Assembly: GCF_000739375.1 (NCBI RefSeq)
Contig: NZ_CP006704.1
Location: 3,968,001-4,032,000, forward strand
Direction: 5' to 3'
DNA from: Comamonas testosteroni TK102
Lineage (GTDB): Bacteria; Pseudomonadota; Gammaproteobacteria; Burkholderiales; Burkholderiaceae_C
Length of the DNA stretch: 64,000 nucleotides
Below are positions 26,184-34,696 of the stretch, in pieces. The translations under genes and the position numbers were made by a program. Position 1 is the first letter of the stretch. Every line of letters begins with the position of its first letter. Below the pieces are notes generated by a model that saw nothing but the letters and a program-made list of their open reading frames with translations, was not told the origin of the DNA and searched no databases.

Positions 26184-26231
26184 CCAAAACAAAACCCCTG
26201 CGCGCATCAAGCGGCAGGGGTTTTGTTTTGG
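26184..26231. terminator. Bidirectional terminator between hemP and the HbpS-like gene
   Basis: A perfect 18-bp inverted repeat (26184-26201 with 26214-26231) with A- and T-rich ends and a 12-base loop separates two convergent genes. Confidence 0.92.
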
Positions 26232-26265
26232 CCTCTGCCACCGCAGTGGCAGAAATCAAGCGCGA

Positions 26266-26673
26266 TTACAGACCCAGGGCCGCAATGCCGGCCTTGGCAA
26301 CCTGTGCGTCTTCATTGGCCTTCACGCCGGAGACACCCACGGCGCCCAGCACCTGGCCGTCCTTGACGATGGCCACGCCACCTTCGAGCAGACCGTCCAC
26401 AAAGGGAGCGCTCAGAAAAGCGGTACGACCGTTGTTGATCATGTCTTCGAAAGCCTTGGTGTCCTTGCGGCCCACGGCTGCAGAGCGCGCCTTGGCGGGC
26501 GCGATATGGGAAGAAATGGGAGCAGCACCATCCATGCGCTGCAACAGCAGCAGATGGCCGCCGTCGTCCACGATGGAGATCGTCACGGGCCAGTTGTTCT
26601 TCAGTGCTTCAGCTTCGGCAGCCGCAGCGATGGCTTTCACATCGGCCAGTTCGAGTTCGTGCTTGGTTTTCAT
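26266..26673 (-). CDS. GlcG/HbpS-family haem-binding-like protein
   Basis: This 135-residue protein is a complete GlcG/HbpS (DUF336) domain: LELADVKAIAAAAEAEALKNNWPVTISIVDDGGHLLLLQRMDGA, KARSAAVGRKDTKAFED and VKDGQVLGAVGVSGVKANEDAQVAKAGIAAL. It has no signal peptide, so it acts in the cytoplasm. HbpS of Streptomyces binds haem and iron, and GlcG-type members occur in small-molecule catabolic operons. The convergent position beside hemP suggests, but does not prove, a haem or iron role. AT-rich sequence (26674-26865) separates it from the divergent BI-1 gene. Confidence 0.85.
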   Translation of the reverse strand: MKTKHELELADVKAIAAAAEAEALKNNWPVTISIVDDGGHLLLLQRMDGAAPISSHIAPAKARSAAVGRKDTKAFEDMINNGRTAFLSAPFVDGLLEGGVAIVKDGQVLGAVGVSGVKANEDAQVAKAGIAALGL

Positions 26674-26865
26674 GAGATAAAAAGCTCCGTTGGATTGTCA
26701 ATGCAGCAAGCATATTCTGTACCTTGCAGGCAAAAGTAGATGCGATGTGAAAAACATTCCATCCTAAAACTGCCGCATTGCAACGGGGTATTGCAAAGGC
26801 TTCTCAAGACCCCCACCTAGAATGACAATGTTTCAACCCACAATTCCTGAAGGAGGAATGGCTAC

Positions 26866-27558
26866 ATGAACGAACAAGTCACCACACTGGGCTCTGCGGG
26901 CTACGGTGTCTCGCAGCAAGAGCGCAACCGTGTCTTGCGCAATACCTACTGGCTGCTGGCACTCAGCCTGATCCCCACCGTGCTGGGCGCTTGGCTGGGC
27001 GTAGCCACTGGCATGACTCGCGCGCTGACGGGCGGCGTGGGCCTGATCGTGTTCATGGTCGGCGCCTTCGGCTTCATGTTCGCGATCGAGAAGACCAAGC
27101 ACAGCGCCGCCGGCGTGCCCGTGCTGCTGGCCTTCACCTTCTTCATGGGCCTGATGCTCTCGCGCCTGATCGGCATGATCCTGGGCTTCTCCAACGGCAC
27201 CCAGCTGATCATGACGGCATTTGCGGGCACCGCTGGCGTGTTCTTCGTGATGGCCATGCTGGCCACCGTGATCAAGCGCGACCTGTCGGGCATGGGCAAG
27301 TTCCTGTTCGTGGGCGCTCTGGTGCTGATGGTGGGTGCCATCATCAACGTCTTCGTGGGCTCCACGGCAGGCATGATGGCCATCTCCATGCTGGCTATCG
27401 GCATCTTCTCCGCCTATATGCTGTATGACCTCAAGCAGATCATCGATGGCGGCGAGACCAACTACATCAGCGCCACCCTGGCCCTGTACCTGGACCTGTT
27501 CAACGTGTTCCAGAGCCTGCTGGCCCTGCTCGGCATCATGGGCGGCGATCGCGACTAA
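26866..27558 (+). CDS. Bax inhibitor-1/YccA-family membrane protein
   Basis: This 230-residue protein of the BI-1 (TMBIM) family has seven hydrophobic helices and ends in the family's charged tail (SATLALYLDLFNVFQSLLALLGIMGGDRD). The motif AYMLYDLKQIIDGGETNYI holds the Asp pair used for pH-dependent Ca2+ leak in structurally studied members. In E. coli YccA modulates FtsH proteolysis. A perfect AAGGAGG lies 9 bases before ATG 26866. It is monocistronic, with a terminator 22 bases after the stop. Confidence 0.92.
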   Translation: MNEQVTTLGSAGYGVSQQERNRVLRNTYWLLALSLIPTVLGAWLGVATGMTRALTGGVGLIVFMVGAFGFMFAIEKTKHSAAGVPVLLAFTFFMGLMLSRLIGMILGFSNGTQLIMTAFAGTAGVFFVMAMLATVIKRDLSGMGKFLFVGALVLMVGAIINVFVGSTAGMMAISMLAIGIFSAYMLYDLKQIIDGGETNYISATLALYLDLFNVFQSLLALLGIMGGDRD

Positions 27559-27580
27559 GCCTCGCTGCTGCTCGGTCAAG

Positions 27581-27607
27581 AAGGAGTGCCTTGCGCACTC
27601 CTTTTTG
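27581..27607 (+). terminator. Terminator of the BI-1 family gene
   Basis: AAGGAGTGC (27581-27589) pairs with GCACTCCTT (27595-27603) and is followed by a T-run. Confidence 0.88.
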
Positions 27608-27702
27608 TTTGCAGTAATCTGATGCCGGGCGCGGCCATCGCCGCAATGGAAATTTCAGCCATGGCCTAAATTCCCGGCTGCCGCTGCCGATAAGCAAACA
27701 AG

Positions 27703-28056
27703 ATGAAGCCAAACCACCTTCCCCGCGCACTTGCCATTGCCCTGCTGCCTCTGGTACTGGCAGGCTGCAAGATCGAAGACATTCCGGGCCTGGGCCCTGA
27801 TCCACGCACCGTGGCGCGCGAATCCGAAGCCAAGGCCATTGGCGGCGCCTGTCGGCATGCCATGCGCGGACTGGAAGACTGCTACGTCCTCAACCCCAAG
27901 GCACCCAAGGCGCTGGTGTTTGCGGGCTGGAAGGACATGGATGAATACATGCGCTCCAACAAGATCGAAGGCGTGCCTTCCGTGCTGGGACAGAGTGCCG
28001 CCGAAAAGCGCGGTGCTGCAGAGCCCGACAACGGCAGCAGCCGTAACCGCAGCTGA
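27703..28056 (+). CDS. Small lipoprotein of unknown function
   Basis: This 117-residue protein has a lipoprotein signal with lipobox LAGC (Cys22). The mature part is mostly hydrophilic, with two cysteines (CRHAMRGLEDC) that could form a disulfide, and a Ser/Asn-rich C-terminus. I do not recognise the family. It is a single gene flanked by terminators on both sides. The residue after Cys22 is Lys, so no Asp+2 inner-membrane retention signal is present and outer-membrane sorting is likely. Confidence 0.75.
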   Translation: MKPNHLPRALAIALLPLVLAGCKIEDIPGLGPDPRTVARESEAKAIGGACRHAMRGLEDCYVLNPKAPKALVFAGWKDMDEYMRSNKIEGVPSVLGQSAAEKRGAAEPDNGSSRNRS

Positions 28057-28120
28057 AATCGCTGATGGCAGGCCCGGAGCATGAGCTCCTGGCACTGTCA
28101 CTGAACATCGATCGGCACTG

Positions 28121-28148
28121 GCCGTAGCAACACTGCTACGGCTTTTTT
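28121..28148 (+). terminator. Terminator of the small lipoprotein gene
   Basis: GCCGTAGCA (28121-28129) pairs with TGCTACGGC (28134-28142), followed by six T. Confidence 0.92.
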
Positions 28149-28206
28149 CATATCCGGCAACCGCCCTGTCCACGCACTCCCGGATGGCATATTTTCTTTG
28201 CGTGTA

Positions 28207-28234
28207 TTGAATACAAACAATTCTCATTTATATT
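28207..28234 (+). promoter_or_regulatory. Promoter of the DUF2325-MnSOD-ZIP operon with Fur-like site
   Basis: TTGAAT (28207-28212) and TATATT (28229-28234) are spaced 16 bases. ATTCTCATTTATA (28220-28232), identical to the 13-mer in the bfd promoter, lies over the spacer and -10. This suggests iron-dependent repression of the operon that encodes the manganese superoxide dismutase. Confidence 0.65.
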
Positions 28235-28323
28235 CATGAATTATTGATTCCATTCTTAGCTGCACATACGCGCATCCCAGCGACGAGTTCTGTTGTGCTC
28301 TCAACCATGGGGACAAGACTGCC

Positions 28324-28869
28324 GTGCCAGATGATGACTTCAACCAACTACGCCTTGAGCATGAGGCCCTCATGCTGACCTACATGGAAGTGCAGACCCG
28401 CTGCACGGCACAGATGCAATCGCTGGCTCGCGAAGTGGAGGCGCTCAAGCGGCAGCTGGTGCACCTCAGGGCCAAAGTCATTGTCCGTGACAGCGCTCTG
28501 GCCTGGGAGCGTGAGCAGCGCCACGCGCTGGCCCAGGCCATGGCACTGAATCTGGTGCAAGCCCCGCTTCAAGTACCCCCAGCATCTCAGGCAGCCACGG
28601 CAGCCGGCATTGACTGGCCTTTGGTCGAGGCGGCCGACAGCCAGCAGCAGTTGCTGGAGGACAGCCTGCACGCTGCCGATCTGGTGATCTGCCAGACGGG
28701 CTGCATCAGTGATGGCGCCTACTGGCGCGTGAAGGATCACTGCAAGCGCACCGGCAAGACCTGCCTGCTGGTGGATCAGCCGAACGCCTTGCGGGTGGTG
28801 CGCATTCATCCATCGGGAGAGGACGGAAAAGTCGTGGCAGCCCAAGCCTGCATCGAGGGCGCCTCATGA
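28324..28869 (+). CDS. DUF2325-domain protein
   Basis: This 181-residue protein has an N-terminal coiled-coil (about 5-80, rich in Glu, Leu and Arg) and a C-terminal DUF2325 domain (about 112-178) with DLVICQTGCISDGAYWRVKDHCKRTGKTCLLVDQPNALRVV. Its cysteines and conserved G-C-x-S might bind metal or take part in redox chemistry; the function is unknown. The start is a GTG at 28324. It heads an operon with a four-base overlap to the next gene and then MnSOD and a ZIP transporter. Similar small genes precede sodA/sodM in Fur-controlled operons of other proteobacteria. Confidence 0.8.
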   Translation: MPDDDFNQLRLEHEALMLTYMEVQTRCTAQMQSLAREVEALKRQLVHLRAKVIVRDSALAWEREQRHALAQAMALNLVQAPLQVPPASQAATAAGIDWPLVEAADSQQQLLEDSLHAADLVICQTGCISDGAYWRVKDHCKRTGKTCLLVDQPNALRVVRIHPSGEDGKVVAAQACIEGAS

Positions 28870-29381
28870 AAGTCCGCACGACAAACGCCTCGGCTGCCGA
28901 TTTGCTGTCCGCATGGAAGCGGCACACCCGCACGGCGCTGGCGGCAACGCTGGAGCATCGCCATCTCTCGGCGCAAAAGCACTATCGCCATGCGCAGCAG
29001 CTGGGTCTGCAGCTACTCAACGCGGAACCCGGAGACATTGCCGACGATGACCGCGTTGCAGCCTTTGTCGTGGCCCACCTGAATCTGGCGGATGCCTTTG
29101 CTGCCGCAGGCCAGCCGGGTTCGTCCTCCGAATGTCTGCATGAAGTGCAGCAGACCCTGATGTCACTGCTGCAGCAGGGCTGTGCCAGCCCTTCCCTGAG
29201 TCTGGCGATATACCGTCATCTGCCCCAGCTGCTGGCCGCACGGGCCGGGCACGGTGCAGCAGCCCCTCATGCCGCCGCGGGCGTCTGCGCCTCGACATCC
29301 GCTTTCCCTCTCACTCACCCCGCCAGCGACAGGCAGTCCTGCCTTGCCAGCTTCGAGTCCGTGCATTCATCACTGCACTGA
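28866..29381 (+). CDS. Unrecognised protein encoded upstream of sodA
   Basis: This 171-residue protein has no domain I recognise. Residues 10-125 are predicted mostly helical, with a tetratricopeptide-like feel ([40 protein letters not shown]), and the last 45 residues are low-complexity Ala/Ser. It has no signal peptide. The ATG overlaps the DUF2325 stop by four bases and sodA follows 29 bases downstream, so it is translated as part of the operon. Genes of unknown function in this position occur next to MnSOD in pseudomonads (orfX); relatedness was not tested. Confidence 0.75.
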   Translation: MKVRTTNASAADLLSAWKRHTRTALAATLEHRHLSAQKHYRHAQQLGLQLLNAEPGDIADDDRVAAFVVAHLNLADAFAAAGQPGSSSECLHEVQQTLMSLLQQGCASPSLSLAIYRHLPQLLAARAGHGAAAPHAAAGVCASTSAFPLTHPASDRQSCLASFESVHSSLH

Positions 29382-29410
29382 CCTCTCTCTCACTGCCAAG
29401 GCATTCAATC

Positions 29411-30046
29411 ATGAGCTATACCCTGCCCCCACTGGCCTACGACTACGCGGCACTGGAGCCGCATATCGATGCGCAAACCATGGAGATCCACTACTGCAGG
29501 CACCATCAGACCTACGTCAACAACCTCAATGCGGCACTCGAAGGCAGCGAGTACGCGCAATGGTCGCTGGACGATCTGCTCGCCAAGGTCGAATCGCTGC
29601 CGCAAGCGCTGCGGCAGGCCGTGCGCAACAACGGCGGCGGCCATGCCAATCACAGCCTGTTCTGGCAAGTCATGTCTCCCGGCGGCGGAGGTCTTCCGCA
29701 GAACGCTCTTGCAGCAGCCATTGACAAGGACCTTGGCGGCTTCGAGAACTTCAAGACCGAATTCACCAAGGCTGCCATCAGCCGCTTTGGCAGCGGCTGG
29801 GCCTGGCTCAGCGTGGACCGCAGCGGCAAGCTGCATGTGGAAAGCAGCGCCAACCAGGACAACCCTCTGATGCTGGGCATTGGCAGCGGCAACACGCCGA
29901 TTCTGGGCCTGGACGTCTGGGAGCATGCCTATTACCTGAAATACCAGAACCGCCGCCCCGAATACATCGCCGCCTTCTACAACGTGGTGGACTGGAATGA
30001 AGTGGCGCGCCGCTTTGCTGCCGCCACCCAGGCTGTCAGGAGCTGA
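29411..30046 (+). CDS. sodA: Superoxide dismutase, manganese type
   Basis: This 211-residue cytoplasmic enzyme converts superoxide to peroxide and oxygen. Metal ligands His27, His81 and the Asp/His pair in [20 protein letters not shown] are present. The [11 protein letters not shown] and MSPGGGGLP stretches are typical of the Mn class; Fe enzymes have Gln in AAQxWNH instead. The Fur-like promoter upstream and the ZIP transporter downstream (3 bases after the stop) fit a low-iron swap to a manganese enzyme with its own metal supply. Confidence 0.93.
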   Translation: MSYTLPPLAYDYAALEPHIDAQTMEIHYCRHHQTYVNNLNAALEGSEYAQWSLDDLLAKVESLPQALRQAVRNNGGGHANHSLFWQVMSPGGGGLPQNALAAAIDKDLGGFENFKTEFTKAAISRFGSGWAWLSVDRSGKLHVESSANQDNPLMLGIGSGNTPILGLDVWEHAYYLKYQNRRPEYIAAFYNVVDWNEVARRFAAATQAVRS

Positions 30047-30049
30047 ACC

Positions 30050-30967
30050 ATGGGCCCGGACGGACTGCAGACCGCCTCCTCCAGCCAGACGCCCCTGCCG
30101 CTCAGGACCAGGCTCGGGCTGCTGATCTCTGCGGCCGGTGCTCTGGTGCTGGCATCCATGGTCTGGAAGCAGCTGCAGACCAATCCCGCAGCACTGAATG
30201 CACTGCTAGGCGGAAGCGTAGCGGCACTGGCGACCGCGCTGGGCGCTTTGCCGGTGCTGCTGACCCAACATCCATCCGAGCGCACACAGGACACGCTGTT
30301 TGGCTTTGGCGCAGGCGTGATGCTGGCTGCCTGCGCCTTTTCATTGATCCTCCCCGGACTGGAAGCCGCCAAGGCAGCGACCTCGCCCGCCAGCAGCGAA
30401 TGGCTGAGCGGTGCCTTGATCGGCGCAGCCATCTTGCTCGGAGGTGCAGCCCTGCTGGTCATGGATCGCCTGCTGCCGCACGAGCACTTCATCAAAGGCC
30501 GTGAAGGCGCCGATGCCAAGCAGCTGCGGCGCACCTGGCTGTTTGTCATTGCCATCACCCTGCACAATCTTCCGGAGGGTCTGGCCATAGGCGTGGGTTA
30601 TGCCGCCAATGAGGGGCTGCGTGCCAGCTCGCTGACGCTGGGCATTGCCATCCAGGATGTGCCCGAGGGTTTTGTCGTCGCGGCCTCTTTGCTGGCAGCC
30701 GGCTATACCCGCGGTTTTGCAGTGGTGCTGGGGGCTCTGACAGGGTTGATCGAGCCCCTGGGCGCCGTGATCGGCGCCATCGTGGTCAGCAGCTCCACCA
30801 TGCTGCTGCCCTGGGGTCTTGGCTTCGCCGCTGGTGCCATGCTGTTTGTCATCAGCCACGAAATCATTCCCGAATCGCATCGCAAAGGCCATGAAGCCTG
30901 GGCCACCACAGGGCTCATGCTGGGCTTTGTCTTGATGATGATTCTGGACACCACCCTGGGCGGCTGA
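30050..30967 (+). CDS. ZIP-family divalent metal transporter
   Basis: This 305-residue inner-membrane protein has eight or more hydrophobic segments. Helix IV carries HNLPEGLAIGVGYAANEG and helix V carries AIQDVPEGFVVAASLL, the two metal-binding helices of ZIP transporters. A further helix has HEIIPESHRKGHEAW. ZIP proteins import Zn2+, Fe2+ or Mn2+. Translational coupling to the MnSOD gene makes Mn2+ the leading guess for the cargo. A His-Asp patch between helices III and IV may be the regulatory loop. Confidence 0.9.
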   Translation: MGPDGLQTASSSQTPLPLRTRLGLLISAAGALVLASMVWKQLQTNPAALNALLGGSVAALATALGALPVLLTQHPSERTQDTLFGFGAGVMLAACAFSLILPGLEAAKAATSPASSEWLSGALIGAAILLGGAALLVMDRLLPHEHFIKGREGADAKQLRRTWLFVIAITLHNLPEGLAIGVGYAANEGLRASSLTLGIAIQDVPEGFVVAASLLAAGYTRGFAVVLGALTGLIEPLGAVIGAIVVSSSTMLLPWGLGFAAGAMLFVISHEIIPESHRKGHEAWATTGLMLGFVLMMILDTTLGG

Positions 30968-31004
30968 ACTGCGCCATGCCGGCGCAGTTCATGCGCTTGC
31001 GCTC

Positions 31005-32504
31005 TTATGCGCGCTCGAAAACGGCCATGGACTCCACATGCGCCGTATGCGGGAACATATTCACCACACCCGCTGCCACGCAGCGATAGCCCGCCTGATG
31101 CACCAGCAAGCCCGCATCACGCGCCAGCGTGGCCGGGTTGCAGCTCACATAGACAATGCGCTTGGGGAACTGCCAGTTTTCCTGCCCCTCGGGCAGCGGC
31201 GGCAGCAAATCGGGCTGCTCTTCGGAAGCCACACCAGTCTGCTTGGCGCCGATGCGGATCTGGTGAATATCGGCCAGTGCCTTGGAAAGCGCAAACGCAC
31301 CTTCACGCGGGGGATCGACCAGCCATTTGTCGGAGTTGCCGTCGGCAATCAGCATGGCAGGCGTCATCTCGAACAGATTGCGCGCCACGAAGCTGGTGGG
31401 AGCCAGCTTGTCATCTTCGCTGCGCGTGGCATTGTTGCCAGCGTAGTTTTCGTGCGAGCGCTTGACCAGGGTTTCCGAGCCTTCGATGCCCAGCACCTCG
31501 CGGGCCATGGTGGCGATCGGCAGCGTGAAATTGCCCAGGCCGCAGAACCAGTCGATGACGCGCTCGTCTTCTTTCGCATCGAGCAGGCGCAGCGAGCGCG
31601 TGACCAGCACGCGGTTGATATGCGGATTGACCTGGGTGAAGTCGGTAGGCTTGAAAGGCATGGTGATGCCGAAGTCCGGCAGACCATAAGACAGCTGTGT
31701 GCCGCCTTCCTCCATCAGATGCACGGTATCCGGGCCCTTGGGCTGCAGCCACCATTGCACGTTCTGCGCAGCAGCGAAGTCGCGCAGGCGCTGCTTGTCG
31801 GCATCCGACAGAGGCTCCAGATGGCGCAGCACCAGGGCGGTGACATGGTCACCGCAAGCCACTTCGATCTGCGGGCAGGTTTCGCGGGCATCCATGCTGG
31901 CGATCAAAGCCCGCATGGGCATGAGCATGGCATCCACATGGGGCGGCAAAATCTTGCAGACCTCCATGTCGGCGATGTAGCGGCTCTTGCGCTCGTGAAA
32001 GCCCACCAGCACCTTGCCCTTCTTGGCCACATAGCGCACCGACAGGCGCGAGCGGAAGCGATAGCCCCAGGCCGGTCCTTCGATGGGGCGCAGCAGCGTC
32101 TCGGGTTTGACCTTGGCCAGATGCCAGAGGTTGTCCTCCAGCACACGCTGCTTGATCGCGACCTGGGCCGCCACATGCAGATGCTGCATCTTGCAGCCGC
32201 CGCAGGCACCGGCGTGCAGGCCGAAATTAGGGCAGCCAGGCGTAACGCGCTGCGAGGATTCGCGATGGATTTCGGTCAGCGTGGCTGCTTCCCAGTTGTT
32301 CTTCTTGCGATGGGTGTTGGCGCTGACGATTTCACCGGTCAGGGCGCCGTCGATGAAGACGACCTTGCCATCAGGCTTGCGGGCTACACCCTGGGCATCC
32401 ATGTCCATGGACAGCACTTCCAGCCAACCCTCGGGCAACGCCGGGGCATCAGATGGGACTTCGGGCAGGTTCTCGGGAATTTTGTTGTCGCGGGATTCAC
32501 TCAT
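31005..32504 (-). CDS. rlmD: 23S rRNA (uracil-1939-C5)-methyltransferase
   Basis: This 499-residue SAM-dependent enzyme has a TRAM domain (about 25-95), the iron-sulfur cysteines in [14 protein letters not shown] (about 103-116), the SAM-binding [12 protein letters not shown] (about 330) and the catalytic cysteine in [12 protein letters not shown] (about 457). The RumA/RlmD class is indicated by the [4Fe-4S] motif, which the tRNA enzyme TrmA lacks. ATG 32504 ([11 protein letters not shown]) is taken; the longer open frame upstream shows no homology. It stands alone, convergent with the ZIP gene. Confidence 0.94.
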   Translation of the reverse strand: MSESRDNKIPENLPEVPSDAPALPEGWLEVLSMDMDAQGVARKPDGKVVFIDGALTGEIVSANTHRKKNNWEAATLTEIHRESSQRVTPGCPNFGLHAGACGGCKMQHLHVAAQVAIKQRVLEDNLWHLAKVKPETLLRPIEGPAWGYRFRSRLSVRYVAKKGKVLVGFHERKSRYIADMEVCKILPPHVDAMLMPMRALIASMDARETCPQIEVACGDHVTALVLRHLEPLSDADKQRLRDFAAAQNVQWWLQPKGPDTVHLMEEGGTQLSYGLPDFGITMPFKPTDFTQVNPHINRVLVTRSLRLLDAKEDERVIDWFCGLGNFTLPIATMAREVLGIEGSETLVKRSHENYAGNNATRSEDDKLAPTSFVARNLFEMTPAMLIADGNSDKWLVDPPREGAFALSKALADIHQIRIGAKQTGVASEEQPDLLPPLPEGQENWQFPKRIVYVSCNPATLARDAGLLVHQAGYRCVAAGVVNMFPHTAHVESMAVFERA

Positions 32505-32597
32505 GGTGGCCGATTGTCTCAGGCCACCCCATACCCGAGGGCAGACCACGGCAAAAAACTGTACGGGCTGCGGGATGACGCCCTGGCCCCTGCATCT

Positions 32598-32665
32598 GCC
32601 GTGAATCAGATAGCAAGCATAAAAAGTGCCTCAAACGCTTATTGAAAAAGCGCTGGAAGCTATGT
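32598..32665. repeat. Dispersed AAGCGCTxGAAGCTAT-type repeat, copy 3
   Basis: AAAAAGTGCCTCAAACGCTTATTGAAAAAGCGCTGGAAGCTAT-like layout: ACGCTT faces AAGCGC, and TAGC near 32605 faces GCTA near 32660. It lies in the gap between rlmD and the next leftward gene. Confidence 0.6.
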
Positions 32666-32667
32666 AA

Positions 32668-32979
32668 TCAGAAGCGCTGCTCTTCGCGCAGGCGACGCTC
32701 GCGGTTGTTGCGCGCCGCGGCAATCTGGGCACGCTCGGCAATCAGATTGACCTCGGTAGCGCAGTTGTACTCGTCGAGCGAGAAAAACATGCGCGCTCCG
32801 GGGGAGAGTTGCGACACCGTCTGGTGCAGGGGCAAGGAGAGATCGACTGGCGCCACATTGGAGCGATAGATCAGCTCGTTATTGGGCGCATAGACAAAAT
32901 AGCAGGCGGCCGACGCGGCCTGTGCCAAGGCGCAGGCCGACAAAATCAAGGCGGCACGCAAGGCGGATGCAGCGGTCAT
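32668..32979 (-). CDS. Small secreted protein of unknown function
   Basis: This 103-residue protein has an export signal ending ASAA at about residue 24, followed by CYFVYAPNNELIYRSNVAPVDLSLPLHQTVSQLSPGARMFF and a charged helix ending in RRLREEQRF. Two cysteines (25 and about 73) could pair. I do not recognise the domain, although such short secreted genes are frequent in Comamonadaceae. Cys25 directly after AASA is not a good lipobox (no Leu at -3), so a free periplasmic protein is favoured. Confidence 0.7.
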   Translation of the reverse strand: MTAASALRAALILSACALAQAASAACYFVYAPNNELIYRSNVAPVDLSLPLHQTVSQLSPGARMFFSLDEYNCATEVNLIAERAQIAAARNNRERRLREEQRF

Positions 32980-33165
32980 GAACTCTCCCTTCCCTGACGG
33001 GGCTCCATGCCCCCTGTAATGCGGCTATTTTACGAGTACGGACACCGTGAGCGAATCTGCTCGAATTTTCTTCAGCCCAAGAAAATCCGCTTCCAATCCT
33101 CCCCGCCGGAGTGCGCTGATCACATGAGCATTGCCCTAAGCAGAAAAGCGGCTGCTCAAAAATTC

Positions 33166-33189
33166 AAATTTCTGTATTGACAGAAATTT
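33166..33189. promoter_or_regulatory. Perfect palindromic operator before the GbsR-type gene
   Basis: AAATTTCTGT (33166-33175) and ACAGAAATTT (33180-33189) are exact inverted copies with four bases between them. The site ends 23 bases before the chosen start of the regulator gene. It is probably the regulator's own operator; it was not matched to a database motif. Confidence 0.7.
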
Positions 33190-33212
33190 CGAGCAAGACC
33201 ACACTGCATCTC

Positions 33213-33764
33213 ATGCAACTGAGTCCTATCGCTGAACGCTTTGTGCACCACTGGGGAGACATGGGGAACGCCTGGGGCGTGAATCGCACGGTGGCGCAAA
33301 TTCATGCACTCCTGTTCTTTCATGGCCGCCCCCTCAATGCCGATGAGATCTGCGAAACCCTGGGCGCGGCCCGCTCCAACGTCAGCAACAGCCTCAAGGA
33401 GCTGCTGAACTGGAACCTGATTCGCACCAGCCGCAGGAGCGGCGATCGGCGTGAATATTTCGAGACCTCGGCCGATGTCTGGGAGTTGCTGCGCACCATT
33501 GTGCGAGAGCGCAAGCAGCGCGAGTTCGATCCCACCAGCGCGCTGCTGCGCGAGCTGATCGCCAGGCCCGAATTCGAGCAGGAGACAGCCGATACCCAGG
33601 ACCGCGTGCACGAGACCCTGCGCCTCATGGATTCGCTGGGCATCTGGACCGACGAGATGCTGCGCCTGTCCCCTGCCACGCTGGACAAGATCCTGCGCCT
33701 GGGTGCCAGCGTCCAGCGCTTTGTCCGCGGCAGGGACGGCGGCCAGGGCAAGGACAACGACTGA
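33213..33764 (+). CDS. GbsR/MarR-type transcriptional regulator
   Basis: This 183-residue winged-helix protein starts MQLSPIAERFVHHWGDMGNAWGVNRTVAQIHALLFFHGRPLNADEICETLGAARSNVSNSLKELL, typical of the GbsR family (the glycine-betaine regulator of Bacillus). A C-terminal dimerisation helix follows. ATG 33213 is preferred over an in-frame TTG at 33177, because the latter lies inside the 24-bp palindrome. It leads a four-gene operon with an SDR protein, a DoxX-like protein and a DUF2269 protein. The inducer is unknown. Confidence 0.88.
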   Translation: MQLSPIAERFVHHWGDMGNAWGVNRTVAQIHALLFFHGRPLNADEICETLGAARSNVSNSLKELLNWNLIRTSRRSGDRREYFETSADVWELLRTIVRERKQREFDPTSALLRELIARPEFEQETADTQDRVHETLRLMDSLGIWTDEMLRLSPATLDKILRLGASVQRFVRGRDGGQGKDND

Positions 33765-33811
33765 AACCGAGCTGAATTCTGTCAAGGCAGAAAACTGAAA
33801 AGGAGTAGCGT

Positions 33812-34696
33812 ATGCGAGTTCTGATCTGCGGCGGCACCGGTTTTCTGGGCCGACATATCGTGAATGCCCTGGCCCTGCTGGGCCACGACCCCGTGGTGCG
33901 CAGCCGCCACAGCCAGCCGCCTCTGGATTTCAGCGTCTGCACGACAGCCGAGGCGTGGCTTGAGCATCTGCATGGCATCGACGCCGTCATCAATGCAGTA
34001 GGCGCTCTGCGCGACAAGCCCGGCCAGGATCTGCAGACCCTGCACGCCCTGGCACCCATGGCGCTGTTCGATGCCTGTGCGCAGGCCGGCGTGCGCCGCG
34101 TGGTTCAGGTCTCGGCACTGGGCGCGGGACTGAGCGGCACCCAGTACGCCACGACCAAGCGCGCTGCCGACGAACACCTGCTGGCGCTGGGCAGGCAGGG
34201 CCTGCTCAATCCCGTCGTCGTGCGCCCCAGCATCATCTTCGGTGCGGGGGGCGCCAGCAGCCAGCTGTTCATGAATCTGGCCAGGCTGCCCCTGTTGCTG
34301 CTGCCCGAGCTCATGCGCAGCAGCCAGATACAGCCCGTGGCCGTGCGTGATCTGGCCGATGTGCTCGCGCATATGGCGACATCGGATGCCCCCGAAGGCA
34401 TGGTCGAAATCGGTGGCCCCGAGCCGCTTTCGACAGAGGCCTTCATCGCCAGCCTGCGCAGCCAGATGGGTTATGGCCCGGCATCGGTATACGCGCTGCC
34501 CGACTGGATGAGCAAGGGCAGTGCCAGAGTCGGCGACCAGATTCCCACCCTGCCCTGGTGCAGCGAAACCATGGCCTTGCTGGAAAACGACAACGTCACC
34601 GATCCCCGGACCCTGGCCACGTTGCTGGGGCGTGCGCCCGTGGCTCCGGGTGCCATGCTGGGTACCGTGCCCAGGGAAGGCCGCCGCCATGCCTGA
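33812..34696 (+). CDS. NAD(P)-binding SDR/NDUFA9-like protein
   Basis: This 294-residue atypical short-chain dehydrogenase carries the nucleotide-binding MRVLICGGTGFLGRHIVNAL at the N-terminus, VINAVGALRD, and YATTKRAADEHL, where Tyr and Lys occupy catalytic-type spacing. The C-terminal part (about 200-294) resembles NDUFA9 and NAD(P)H-binding sensor proteins. The substrate is unknown. The gene has AAAGGAG before ATG 33812. It overlaps the following DoxX-like gene by eight bases. Confidence 0.85.
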   Translation: MRVLICGGTGFLGRHIVNALALLGHDPVVRSRHSQPPLDFSVCTTAEAWLEHLHGIDAVINAVGALRDKPGQDLQTLHALAPMALFDACAQAGVRRVVQVSALGAGLSGTQYATTKRAADEHLLALGRQGLLNPVVVRPSIIFGAGGASSQLFMNLARLPLLLLPELMRSSQIQPVAVRDLADVLAHMATSDAPEGMVEIGGPEPLSTEAFIASLRSQMGYGPASVYALPDWMSKGSARVGDQIPTLPWCSETMALLENDNVTDPRTLATLLGRAPVAPGAMLGTVPREGRRHA

